Source of the DNA: Trinickia diaoshuihuensis
GTDB lineage: Bacteria; Pseudomonadota; Gammaproteobacteria; Burkholderiales; Burkholderiaceae
Direction: 5' to 3'
NCBI RefSeq assembly: GCF_003390925.1
Contig: NZ_QUBS01000081.1
Span: 372,001 to 436,000, forward strand
DNA length: 64,000 bases
Position numbers and translations under genes: made by a program. Shown one piece after another: positions 1 to 7,870 of the stretch. The stretch's first letter is position 1; each line of letters opens with the position of its first letter. The notes beneath the pieces are model-generated. The model did no database searches and was not told where the DNA came from. It worked only from the letters and a program-made list of their open reading frames with translations.

Positions 1-917
1 AAGTCGAAGAGCGTCGAGGCGCGCTTGCGGTCCCACACCACCGGGTCGAATGGCGAGAGGACGGTGGTTACGGTGGAGCGCAGGCGGCCTTGCGCGGCGT
101 CGTCGATCAGCGGGACCAGTTCGGCCGAAACGAAGGCGTCGTCCTTCCAACCGTCGACGCGCACCGGCACGGCTTCGCCGGCATCGGCCAACGCATGCAG
201 TTCGGCCGTGTACTTGCGGCGCTCGATGCGGTAGTAATCGGCGATCCAATCGGCGCGCGCCACCCCGAGCGCGCGGCAGGTTCGCGCGACGAGCGTCGGC
301 AGCACGCTGGCGGCCTTGGGCAGATCGCGCTTGTCGTCCCAATCGGGCAGCACCCGTTGCGCTACATCGTAGACGCGATGGAAATTGCGGCGCTCCGCGA
401 CCATCAGATGCCCGAGCGTAAATAGCACTTCGAGATGGCGCTTTTCCGGCTTCCAATCCCACCAACCGTTGCCGCGTCCCTCTGCGCGCTCGAAGTCGGC
501 CGCACGAACGGGACCGTTTTCGCGCACGTGAGCCAGCAGCCGATCGATATCCTCTTGATGACGCCGGTGCCATTCGGCCGCGTATTTCCATCCCATCTTG
601 CTCGGGTCGAGCATGCGGTGACGCATGAGGCCGTAGTCCTCGATCGGAATGAAGCACGCTTCATGCGACCAGTACTCGAACAGACGGCCCTCCGCCAATA
701 GTTCGTCGAGCCATTGCGGCGCATAGGGGCCGATTCTGCTGAACAGGACGAGATAGGGGCTACGGGCCACGACATGAATTGTGTCGATCTGCAATTGCCC
801 CATCCGTTCAATGGCGGCCAGGACGTCTTGTTTGACCGCTTTGCGGCGGGGCGGAGCAAGCAACCCTTGGGCGGCGAGATGAAGCGTGCGAGCGGCGGCA
901 ACGGACAGCGTGAGCAT
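1..917 (-). CDS. ycaQ: Interstrand-crosslink DNA glycosylase YcaQ (3' end cut by window)
   Basis: The gene runs off the left edge, so only the first ~305 residues are visible. The protein aligns along its whole visible length with E. coli YcaQ as I remember it: LHLAAQGLL near the N-terminus, ARSPYLVLFSR, EYWSHEACF, GWWDWKPEKRHLE and AVLSPFDPVVWDRKRA-like blocks (here TVLSPFDPVVWDRKRA). The family (winged-helix, HTH_42) unhooks DNA interstrand crosslinks by base excision; its Gln-x-Asp catalytic motif is present as QID at residues 43-45. I chose ATG 917 because it gives the family-like start MLTLSVAAARTLHL; an in-frame ATG at 986 would add 23 residues with no clear ribosome site. It lies divergent to the dehalogenase gene at 1078. 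Confidence 0.9.
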   Translation of the reverse strand, partial: MLTLSVAAARTLHLAAQGLLAPPRRKAVKQDVLAAIERMGQLQIDTIHVVARSPYLVLFSRIGPYAPQWLDELLAEGRLFEYWSHEACFIPIEDYGLMRHRMLDPSKMGWKYAAEWHRRHQEDIDRLLAHVRENGPVRAADFERAEGRGNGWWDWKPEKRHLEVLFTLGHLMVAERRNFHRVYDVAQRVLPDWDDKRDLPKAASVLPTLVARTCRALGVARADWIADYYRIERRKYTAELHALADAGEAVPVRVDGWKDDAFVSAELVPLIDDAAQGRLRSTVTTVLSPFDPVVWDRKRASTLFD

Positions 918-1077
918 CTGTGGCGGATCGTTTTGGACTTGATCCAGGAGCGTACACCGGCTTTCGAAGATCGTGTGCGACGCCATGCGAAGCGCGATTC
1001 GAGCGCCCGTTCGAAGCATCGGCGCTAGACTGCCCCGAACCGAACGGTTAGGCGCAAAAAGCGAACGGGGATATGAA

Positions 1078-1800
1078 ATGAGCTTGCACGAAGTGAAAGC
1101 ACTACTTTTCGACGTGTTCGGAACGGTGGTCGATTGGCGGGGCGGAGTAGCGCGCGATGCGGCATCTTTTCTTTCCGAGTATGGCCGCGAGGGTGCGGAT
1201 CCGTTCGCGTTCGCCGATGCATGGCGCCGCCGCTATTCGCCGGCGATGGAAGAAGTGCGCAGCGGGCGGCGCCCCTTCACACGGCTGGACGTGTTGCATC
1301 GTGAGAACCTCGAGGCCGTGCTGCCCGAGTTCGGCATCGATGCGGCGCGTGTGCCGGCCGAGGCGCTCGACGCGCTGAACCTCGCTTGGCACAGGCTCGA
1401 TCCGTGGCCCGATTCGGTGCCGGGCCTCGCGCGGCTCAAGGCGCGCTATATGATCGCGCCGCTCTCGAATGCGAACATCCGGCTGATGCTCGATATGAGC
1501 AAGCGCGCGCAATTGCCTTGGGATGCGATTCTCGGCGCCGAAGTCGCCCAAGCCTATAAACCGACCGCGCAATCGTACTTGCGCACCGTCGAAATACTTG
1601 CGCTGCGTCCCGATGAGGTTTGCCTGGTGGCGGCCCACAATGGCGATTTGGCCGCGGCGCGCGGATGCGGATTGAAGACCGCATTCGTCGCTCGCCCAAC
1701 CGAACATGGTCCCGCTCAAACGACGGATCTCGCCGCCGAGCAAGCGTGGGATGTCGTGGCACGCGACTTTATCGACTTAGCCGCGCAACTGGGGGCGTGA
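1078..1800 (+). CDS. Haloacid dehalogenase type II (HAD superfamily hydrolase)
   Basis: A 240-residue cytoplasmic hydrolase. The HAD motifs are all visible: nucleophile Asp12 in LLFDVFGTVVDWR, Ser130-Asn131 in LSNANIRL, Lys161 in AYKPTAQSY, and the acidic motif around Asp190 in VAAHNGDL. The DVFGTVVDWR and AAHN blocks are typical of L-2-haloacid dehalogenases (haloalkane acid + water to hydroxy acid + halide), but the true substrate cannot be read from sequence and many such proteins act on other small acids. ATG 1078 is preferred over upstream in-frame starts because it begins right before the first beta strand and fits the family length of about 240 residues. Confidence 0.85.
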   Translation: MSLHEVKALLFDVFGTVVDWRGGVARDAASFLSEYGREGADPFAFADAWRRRYSPAMEEVRSGRRPFTRLDVLHRENLEAVLPEFGIDAARVPAEALDALNLAWHRLDPWPDSVPGLARLKARYMIAPLSNANIRLMLDMSKRAQLPWDAILGAEVAQAYKPTAQSYLRTVEILALRPDEVCLVAAHNGDLAAARGCGLKTAFVARPTEHGPAQTTDLAAEQAWDVVARDFIDLAAQLGA

Positions 1801-1811
1801 CGCCGTCGCCG

Positions 1812-3053
1812 CTAGTGCTGGTGCGGCCGTGGGAAAAGCGGATAAGTCAGCAGTGCGACGCATCCCGCCACGAGCCACACGAACGACCACGAACTGGCGG
1901 CCAGCAAATGCGGCAGCAAAAACGGCACGAGGAACATCCCCGCATAGACGAGCGCGTTGGCCATGCCGAGTGCCGTACCGGCGCGGGCGGGGCCCGCGAG
2001 CGTGGCGAGTTCGGCGTAGGCGACGCCATGCCATGCGGACACGCACACACCCGCGAAAACGATCAATCCGACCACCAACGCAATCGATACCGCGTGTCCC
2101 AACGCCACGGCCGCTGACAGGGCGCAGAACGAGGCGGCCGCGACGAGGGTCGAGCCGCGCAGGTAGCCGCGGCGATTACCGCGACGGTCGGTATGACGCC
2201 CGCTCCACAGCCGCATGACGATCGCGCCGGCTTGCAGCGCGGCCATCGTGGCGCTGATCCCGGCGATGCCGAGATGGCCGAAGTCGTGCAAAAAGACGGT
2301 GGCGAACGTGAGCACGGCCAACTGCGGCATGCATAACACGCCGATGCCGAGCGCCACGCGCCAGATCCCGATGTCGCGCAGCGGCGTTCGCTGCGGCGCG
2401 AGGGTGGCGCCCGCGGCGGCGGCTGCATGAGGCGGCTCATGCAGCCAAACGATGGCAAGCGCCGCGGGCACCGCGCACAGCAACGCCAATGCGCTGTACA
2501 CGGCGGCGAAGCCGTGCGCCGAGGCAAGCCATGGCAATAACGATGCGCCGATGCCCCCGCCGAGCGGTACGGCGGTTTGCCGGATGCTCATCGCGATGCC
2601 GCGCTCGCCTTCCTTGAACCAACTCATGATCGCGCGGCCGCTGGAGCCGTTGACGCTGCCGCCGAGTAAGCCCACCCAAGCCAAGGCGATAACGAGCAGC
2701 GGCAACGCGGGAACCGAGGCGGCCGACGGCACCATGAATAGCGCCATCGACAACAGCGCGAGCGCGGTTGCGAGCAGGCCCGCGATCAGAACGGGCCGGT
2801 CGCCGAATCGATCGGTGGCGACGCCCCACGGAAGCTCAGACAACGCAATGCCGAGGCCGGTGGCGCCGAGGGCGATCCCGAGTTGGGCGTTCCCGAGGTG
2901 GTACCCCGTGCGCATCCAGACCGCCGTGGTAGGAATCCCGGCCGCAGCGGCCGAAAATCCCGCGTTCGCCGCGACGCCGACGCCCAGCACCTTCCAGCGA
3001 TGCGCGGCGCCGAACGTCTTGCGCGGCGCCTTGACGAGGTATTGCGTATCCAT
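1812..3053 (-). CDS. MFS transporter, 12-helix type
   Basis: A 413-residue inner-membrane protein with about 12 hydrophobic helices. The MFS loop 2-3 signature appears as GVATDRFGDRP, and a mid-protein loop carries SGRHTDRRGNRRG, the equivalent after helix 8. The conserved NGSSGRAIMSWFKEGERG segment resembles nitrate/glucarate-type and CynX-type carriers, so a small-anion substrate is possible but not established. I start at ATG 3053 (MDTQYL), preceded by TTCAAGG; the longer reading to 3134 would overlap the promoter of the divergent LysR gene. The LysR gene at 3166 probably controls it. Confidence 0.85.
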   Translation of the reverse strand: MDTQYLVKAPRKTFGAAHRWKVLGVGVAANAGFSAAAAGIPTTAVWMRTGYHLGNAQLGIALGATGLGIALSELPWGVATDRFGDRPVLIAGLLATALALLSMALFMVPSAASVPALPLLVIALAWVGLLGGSVNGSSGRAIMSWFKEGERGIAMSIRQTAVPLGGGIGASLLPWLASAHGFAAVYSALALLCAVPAALAIVWLHEPPHAAAAAGATLAPQRTPLRDIGIWRVALGIGVLCMPQLAVLTFATVFLHDFGHLGIAGISATMAALQAGAIVMRLWSGRHTDRRGNRRGYLRGSTLVAAASFCALSAAVALGHAVSIALVVGLIVFAGVCVSAWHGVAYAELATLAGPARAGTALGMANALVYAGMFLVPFLLPHLLAASSWSFVWLVAGCVALLTYPLFPRPHQH

Positions 3054-3165
3054 CCTTGAACTCCCATGAGTTTGACGGATGCAGTCTCGCACCCTATGAT
3101 CATCCTGAAAATCGGATAATTTGAAATCGATCATCCGGAAATTCGGGACGATCGGGAGCGAGGGA

Positions 3166-4092
3166 ATGAGTCAAACCAACTTCGACGTGGCCGCGTTGCG
3201 CAGCTTTGTCACGGGAATGGATTTGGGCAGCTTCGCCAAGGCTGCCGACCGAGTTGGGCGCTCCACGTCCGCGGTGAGCGCGCAGATCAGAAAGCTCGAA
3301 GAGCAAGTGGGGGCGCCGCTCTTTCGCAAAGCGGGCCGGGGCCTAGGGTTGACCGATGCCGGCGAGGTCATGCTGCGCTACGCGCGACGGCTCGTCGAGT
3401 TGAACGACGAGGCGGTCTTCGCGGCGCGCGGGACCGATCTCGAAGGGTGGGTGCGGCTCGGATTGCAAGAGGACTTCGCCGAATCGGTGTTGCCCGGCGT
3501 GCTGGGCCGATTCGCCCGAGCGCACCCGAAAGTGCGCATCGAGGCGCGTGTGGGGCGCAACGCCGATTTGACGGCGCGGCTCGATGCGGGCGAGCTCGAT
3601 CTTGCATTGGTGTGGGACGACCGCGACGTGTCGGTGCAAGCGCGGCGGGCCGCCGGTCGAAGCGTGGAAGTGGCCAAGCCCCCGATGCGGTGGATCGGAT
3701 CCGAGGCCTTGCAGTGGTCTCCCGGCGGCGAGGAACCGTTGCCGCTCGTGTTGTTCGACGGCGCTTGCATGGTCTGCTCGCTGGCGACCGACGCGCTCGA
3801 TCGCGCGGGGATTGCCTGGCGCGTCGCGATGACTAGCCCGAGCCTCGCCGGCTTATGGGCCGCGGCCGCCGCGGGGCTCGGCATCACCGTGCGCACGCCG
3901 CATGGACTGCCCGCGTCCGTTCGCACGCTCGAGCCGGGCGAGTACGGCTTGCCGGCTTTGCCGTCGCTGGGATTGACGCTGCTGCGCGCGTCGAGCACGG
4001 CGCCGCCGCCCGTCGAGCAATTGGCGGCAATCGTCGTCGAGGCGGTGCGCGGCTATGCAAGCGCCGACGGCACGCAGGGCGTCGCGGCCTGA
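3166..4092 (+). CDS. LysR-family transcriptional regulator
   Basis: A 308-residue LysR-type regulator. The N-terminal winged helix-turn-helix (residues about 5-65) has the usual ALRSFV...SFAKAADRVGRSTSAVSAQIRKLEEQVGAPLF pattern (shown in part), and the co-inducer domain follows from about residue 90. The effector domain is short of strong ligand clues. ATG 3166 follows GGGAGCGAGGG. Divergent arrangement with the MFS gene ending its upstream side at 3053 leaves a 112-base shared control region, the classic layout for a LysR regulator and its target. A second MFS gene converges from downstream (4115). Confidence 0.9.
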   Translation: MSQTNFDVAALRSFVTGMDLGSFAKAADRVGRSTSAVSAQIRKLEEQVGAPLFRKAGRGLGLTDAGEVMLRYARRLVELNDEAVFAARGTDLEGWVRLGLQEDFAESVLPGVLGRFARAHPKVRIEARVGRNADLTARLDAGELDLALVWDDRDVSVQARRAAGRSVEVAKPPMRWIGSEALQWSPGGEEPLPLVLFDGACMVCSLATDALDRAGIAWRVAMTSPSLAGLWAAAAAGLGITVRTPHGLPASVRTLEPGEYGLPALPSLGLTLLRASSTAPPPVEQLAAIVVEAVRGYASADGTQGVAA

Positions 4093-4114
4093 ACGATCGA
4101 CGCGGGCGGCTCGT

Positions 4115-5512
4115 CTACCCGCGCGTGCCTCTTGCAATTTCATCGCCGGCATCGGGGGCGAGCCGGCGCGTAATGGGAATCGAGCCGAGCGAACATAGGC
4201 CGACGACCAGGAACGACGGCCAGAAGTCGGACCATTGGGCATGGGTATGACCATGCAGCGCGCGTGCGATCTGCAAGACGATCCCGCCCACGGTCACCCC
4301 GAGGCCGAGCGACATCTGCTGGACGACGCTGCCGAGGCTCGTGGCGCGTCCGACGTCTTGGCTCCCGATTTCCGCATAGATCATCGAATTGAGGCTCGTG
4401 AACTGCAGGGCCGGGAAGAACCCCCCTAGCAGCACGACGAGCCAGATTATCCAGAGCGGGGTTCCCGGAAAAAACGTGCCGTAAGCCGCGATCGCGATGC
4501 CCGAGAAGACGGCGTTATAGATGAGCACTGTCCGGAAGCCGAAGGCGCGCAACACCGGAGAGGTCAGCGAGCGCATGAACATACTGCCGAACGCCGAGGC
4601 GCAGGTAATCGCGCCTGATTGAAACGCCGACATGCCGAGCCCTTCCTGCAAGGCCAGCGGCAACAAAAAGGGCACGGCGCCGAGCCCGATCCGAAACATC
4701 GATCCGCCGAGCACGCTCGCGCGAAAGGTCGGCACGGCGAGCAGCTTCAAGTCGAGGACCGGCCGCGGAGCGCGCTGCGCATGGAGCACGTACAAGGCGA
4801 GCAGCAGCGCGCCTGTCACGCACATCTCGTAGGCTGTGCGATCGGAGACGAGATCGCTGCCGATCAGCGAAAGACCGAGCAGCAATAACGATGCGCCGCT
4901 TGCGGAGAGCAGGAACCCGAGCCAGTCGAGCGGCCCGGGATGCGGTTCGTGCGTGTTGACGATATAGCGGTTCGTCAGATAGATGCCGAGAATACCGACG
5001 GGGACATTGACGAAGAAGATCAAGCGCCAGTGCAGATAGGTGGTAATGAAGCCGCCGAGCAGCGGCGCCGCGGCCGGCGCGAACATCGCGGGCAGACTTA
5101 GGTAGTTCATCGCGCGCACGAACTCGGTCTTGGGCACCGCGCGAAAGATGATGATTCGTCCGACCGGCACCATCATCGCCCCGCCGATCCCTTGCAGAAA
5201 GCGCGCGAGCGTGAAGACGTGCAGCGAATGGGCGAAACCGCAAAGGATGGAGCCGGCGACGAAGATGCCGATGGCCGTTCGAAACACCGTTCGCGCGCCG
5301 AAGCGGTCGGCGAGCCAGCCGCAGATGGGGATGAACACGCCGAGGCCCAGAACATAGCTCGTGATCGCCACCTTCAACGCCACCGGGTCGCTACCGAAAT
5401 CGCGGGCCATCGACGGCAACGCGGTGACGATGATATTTCCGTCGACGGACTCCATGAACATGGCGCAGGCCACGATCAGCGGGGCGATAAAGGCTTTGAT
5501 GGCAAGCGGCAT
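4115..5512 (-). CDS. MFS drug-efflux transporter, DHA2 (EmrB/QacA) type
   Basis: A 465-residue polytopic membrane protein. DHA2 signs are the opening MESVDGNIIVTALPSMARDF, the loop GWLADRFGARTVFR and the helix-5 segment LLGGFITTYLHWRLIFFVNVP, matching the proton-antiporter drug exporters with about 14 helices. No paired membrane-fusion gene is adjacent, so it may work alone. ATG 5512 is used; a TTG two codons upstream is also possible and neither has a good ribosome site. It converges with the LysR gene; its upstream neighbour on the same strand is the S53 peptidase, but that gene has its own terminator. Confidence 0.88.
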   Translation of the reverse strand: MPLAIKAFIAPLIVACAMFMESVDGNIIVTALPSMARDFGSDPVALKVAITSYVLGLGVFIPICGWLADRFGARTVFRTAIGIFVAGSILCGFAHSLHVFTLARFLQGIGGAMMVPVGRIIIFRAVPKTEFVRAMNYLSLPAMFAPAAAPLLGGFITTYLHWRLIFFVNVPVGILGIYLTNRYIVNTHEPHPGPLDWLGFLLSASGASLLLLGLSLIGSDLVSDRTAYEMCVTGALLLALYVLHAQRAPRPVLDLKLLAVPTFRASVLGGSMFRIGLGAVPFLLPLALQEGLGMSAFQSGAITCASAFGSMFMRSLTSPVLRAFGFRTVLIYNAVFSGIAIAAYGTFFPGTPLWIIWLVVLLGGFFPALQFTSLNSMIYAEIGSQDVGRATSLGSVVQQMSLGLGVTVGGIVLQIARALHGHTHAQWSDFWPSFLVVGLCSLGSIPITRRLAPDAGDEIARGTRG

Positions 5513-5624
5513 GGACAAGCGGCGCTGCTAACTTCGAGGCATGGGCGAGGACGCGAAGCGTCGATTATGCGCCGAGTTTGGCGATCTTGCCTGGCCTTGC
5601 GTAGCCGTTGTTGCGTGCGCAACG

Positions 5625-5656
5625 AAAAGCCGGCCCGGCGGCGAGGCCGGGCCGGC
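5625..5656 (-). terminator. Rho-independent terminator of the S53 peptidase gene
   Basis: Read on the minus strand this is a perfect 11-base-pair stem, GCCGGCCCGGC / GCCGGGCCGGC, with a six-base loop, followed directly by TTTTCGTT. It starts 11 bases after the peptidase stop codon, so it should end that transcript and insulate the MFS gene downstream. Confidence 0.85.
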
Positions 5657-5667
5657 CGCACCGCTCT

Positions 5668-7434
5668 TTAATGCGCGAACGAATGGCTGTTGATATACGA
5701 CGCCAGGTTCGAGATGATGAAGCTGCCCCAGCCGGTCGGATAGTCCCAACCCTTCGCGGCCTTATACCCGTACCCCTGGTAGCCGTTGTTGCCGGAGATC
5801 ACGTCATGCACGAGCGTCGGCGTCGATTTCACCGCGCTGTAGATACTCGAGGCGGGGAAACCCAGCGAGTTCGAATGCGCCGATTCCAACCGCGCCCACA
5901 ATCCGACGAAGATCGGCGACGACAAGCTCGTGCCGCCGATCTGTTGGATCTGGCCGTAGTTGTAGACGAGCGCGCCCGAGCCTTGGGCGGCATCGAACGA
6001 GATATCGGGCACGGCGCGCCCGGTCGGCGTCGGGCTGACGCTCAGCGAACTCTGCCACGAAGGCCTCGATTCGACTTGGCTGATGCCGCCCGTCGAGGCC
6101 CATAGCTTGCCGTTGCCGTCGAGCCCTTCGTTCCACACGGTTTCGCTCGCCCACGCGCCGCTCGACGTGTAGAGCGTCGTGCCGCCGACCGAAATGACGT
6201 TCGGCGACGAGGCCGGCCACGAGATCGAGTAGGTGCTGCCGTCCGGATAGCCGCGGTTGTTGCATTCGTAGGCGCCTTCATCGCCCGAGGACACCGAGAA
6301 CGTTTGCCCTTGCGCGACCGCCGTTGCGAAGATCTGATCCTCGGCGGCGACCGTGCCGTCCGCTTGCGCGTCGGTTTCGCACCAGCCCAGCGAAACGTTG
6401 ATAACCTTCGCCGTGTTGTCGCTGACGGCTTGGTTGAACGCTTGCGTCAAGCCCGTGTTGCCGGAGGCGCTCTGGTCCGCTTCATAGAACAGCAACTGAC
6501 TCACGGCGCCGCCCGCGGCCCCCACGACGTCTTGGCTATCGAGGTCCCATTCGCCTTGGCCCTCCTGGTCGTCGCTGTAGTCGCCGTTCGGATCGCCCGT
6601 TTGCACGGCCGAAACGTTCACGGTGGGCAGGTTGTTCGCCTGAGTGAACTGATTCAAGTCCTGCGTCGCTTGATACGCCCCGCCGATCGTGATGATGCCG
6701 ACCGCGGTCTTCGAAGCCGTGGGCAGGCTCGTGGCGCCGTAGATTTTCGGCCATTCGGTCGGATAGTGGCCCGTCTCCGTGCCCGTGGCGAACGTCTTCG
6801 CTTGCGTCCGGGGACCTCTGACGGCCATCGTATGCGCGCGCGTCACGTTTTGCAGCCCGAGCACGGACAGGACGGTGCCGCCCAGTTCTTCAGGCACCTC
6901 GGCGGGCGCCGAATTGGCGAAGACCGTGCGCTCGCCCTTGCGGAAATGAACGAGCGGGGTGTTGAACGCCGTCTTGACCGATCCGGCCGTACCGTCGGCG
7001 GAAACCAAGAGCCGATTCTTCGAGACGCGGATATTGACGAAGCCGCTCTTGCGCAGGTACGCGACGACCTTTTGCACTTCGGCTTCGGTCGGTGCGTAGT
7101 CGGCAAGGAACTGCTTCTGCGTCAGGAAGTGATGGTACTGACTGTTGCCCTGCTCGTTGACGGCCAAACCAAGCGCCTTCAATCGGCTGAGGTTGCGCAC
7201 GCGCAGGCTGACGACCACGTGTGCCGCTTCGCCCGCAGTCGCCTGTGCTTCAGGCGCCGCCGCGAACGTGCGCATCTGCGCCGGCGTGAGAAATGCCTTC
7301 GTTTCCGTCCCGACCCAGGTCGTGGGAGTGCTGGCCGCGTGAACCGGCAACGCGGCGACGACGAGCGGCAGTGCGAGCGCCGCGGTTTTGCAAATAGCTG
7401 GTACCGACCCCTTCGATTTAACTGTCGACTTCAA
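5668..7434 (-). CDS. Secreted S53 serine-carboxyl peptidase (sedolisin/pseudomonalisin type) with activation prodomain
   Basis: A 588-residue exported acid protease. A signal peptide covers about residues 1-33 (cut near VHA), a pro-kumamolisin activation domain about 40-190, and the catalytic domain the rest. The family's Glu/Asp/Ser set is visible: Glu295 and Asp299 in GEWDLDSQD, Ser503 in GGTSLSSP, with oxyanion Asp385 in SSGDEGAY; the C-terminal calcium site uses Asp544 and Asp564 (KGWDYPTGWG). Sedolisins work at low pH. The start codon is TTG at 7434: AGGAG sits six bases before it and no ATG/GTG gives the signal peptide. It ends at a strong terminator and has an unusually AT-rich upstream region (7435-7870). 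Confidence 0.93.
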   Translation of the reverse strand: MKSTVKSKGSVPAICKTAALALPLVVAALPVHAASTPTTWVGTETKAFLTPAQMRTFAAAPEAQATAGEAAHVVVSLRVRNLSRLKALGLAVNEQGNSQYHHFLTQKQFLADYAPTEAEVQKVVAYLRKSGFVNIRVSKNRLLVSADGTAGSVKTAFNTPLVHFRKGERTVFANSAPAEVPEELGGTVLSVLGLQNVTRAHTMAVRGPRTQAKTFATGTETGHYPTEWPKIYGATSLPTASKTAVGIITIGGAYQATQDLNQFTQANNLPTVNVSAVQTGDPNGDYSDDQEGQGEWDLDSQDVVGAAGGAVSQLLFYEADQSASGNTGLTQAFNQAVSDNTAKVINVSLGWCETDAQADGTVAAEDQIFATAVAQGQTFSVSSGDEGAYECNNRGYPDGSTYSISWPASSPNVISVGGTTLYTSSGAWASETVWNEGLDGNGKLWASTGGISQVESRPSWQSSLSVSPTPTGRAVPDISFDAAQGSGALVYNYGQIQQIGGTSLSSPIFVGLWARLESAHSNSLGFPASSIYSAVKSTPTLVHDVISGNNGYQGYGYKAAKGWDYPTGWGSFIISNLASYINSHSFAH

Positions 7435-7554
7435 TTTGAGCTCCTAGGATTGCAACGCCAAGAGACGCCATATCCGCGGGATAGCGGTGAGTCAACGGAT
7501 TCAAAATTTGCTGCCGTCTCGAGCCATCGTTTCGATTGTGGAGTTAATAAAAAC

Positions 7555-7573
7555 GCTCAACAATTTATTGAGC
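7555..7573. promoter_or_regulatory. Inverted repeat GCTCAA-N7-TTGAGC upstream of the S53 gene
   Basis: A perfect six-base inverted repeat with a seven-base A/T spacer, about 120 bases upstream of the S53 peptidase start codon. Its position and symmetry suit a regulator site, but no factor can be named. Confidence 0.35.
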
Positions 7574-7717
7574 ATTAATAACCTAACAAGCCAAAAAGGT
7601 GGCCGTGTAGCTGTTAGGAGTGGTAGTGGAAATGATGGTCTGTATGTGCTGCGAGCGCCTTGCGCTGTCTGGTCTAGGTCCGCCGACCCAAGCGGAGCCG
7701 ATCCCGCTTGGTGCCGG

Positions 7718-7742
7718 TATATCGATTCTATAAATCGATATA
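7718..7742. promoter_or_regulatory. 25-base palindrome TATATCGATT-N5-AATCGATATA
   Basis: A perfect ten-base inverted repeat with a five-base spacer (CTATA), lying in the AT-rich region about 285 bases upstream of the S53 peptidase start. It is followed by further near copies of the half site (ATTTCGATTGATCG). No T-tract follows on the minus strand, so a protein-binding site is likelier than a terminator. The binding factor is unknown. Confidence 0.45.
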
Positions 7743-7870
7743 AAAATATTTCGATTGATCGCTCCGGTATTTGCTTGTCGATTTCATTGCGATGCTGGTT
7801 GGCTTATCTTTAGTATTACCATTTCAAGAATATGGTGTCCGGCTTGTAATTTGCTTTTTCGTCTTTTTGC

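Larger units (their letters stand above)
7435..7870. other. Gene-free AT-rich control region upstream of the S53 peptidase
   Basis: These 436 bases are clearly richer in A and T than the surrounding genes and hold no convincing coding frame. They contain two inverted repeats described separately (7555-7573 and 7718-7742) and several TATAAA/TTTAT stretches. The S53 gene is transcribed leftward out of this region; the S10 gene ends at 7871 from the right, so this is promoter space for the S53 gene only. A 108-codon plus-strand frame at 7487-7813 has no family features and was not called. Confidence 0.6.

Noticed and set aside
6304-7578. 424-codon plus-strand frame
   Set aside because: It lies antisense to the S53 peptidase, whose signal peptide, catalytic residues and terminator are all clear; the antisense product is Arg-rich without family features, a normal effect of high GC.
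7487-7813. 108-codon plus-strand frame in the AT-rich gap
   Set aside because: It runs through two inverted repeats, has no ribosome site and no recognisable domain.
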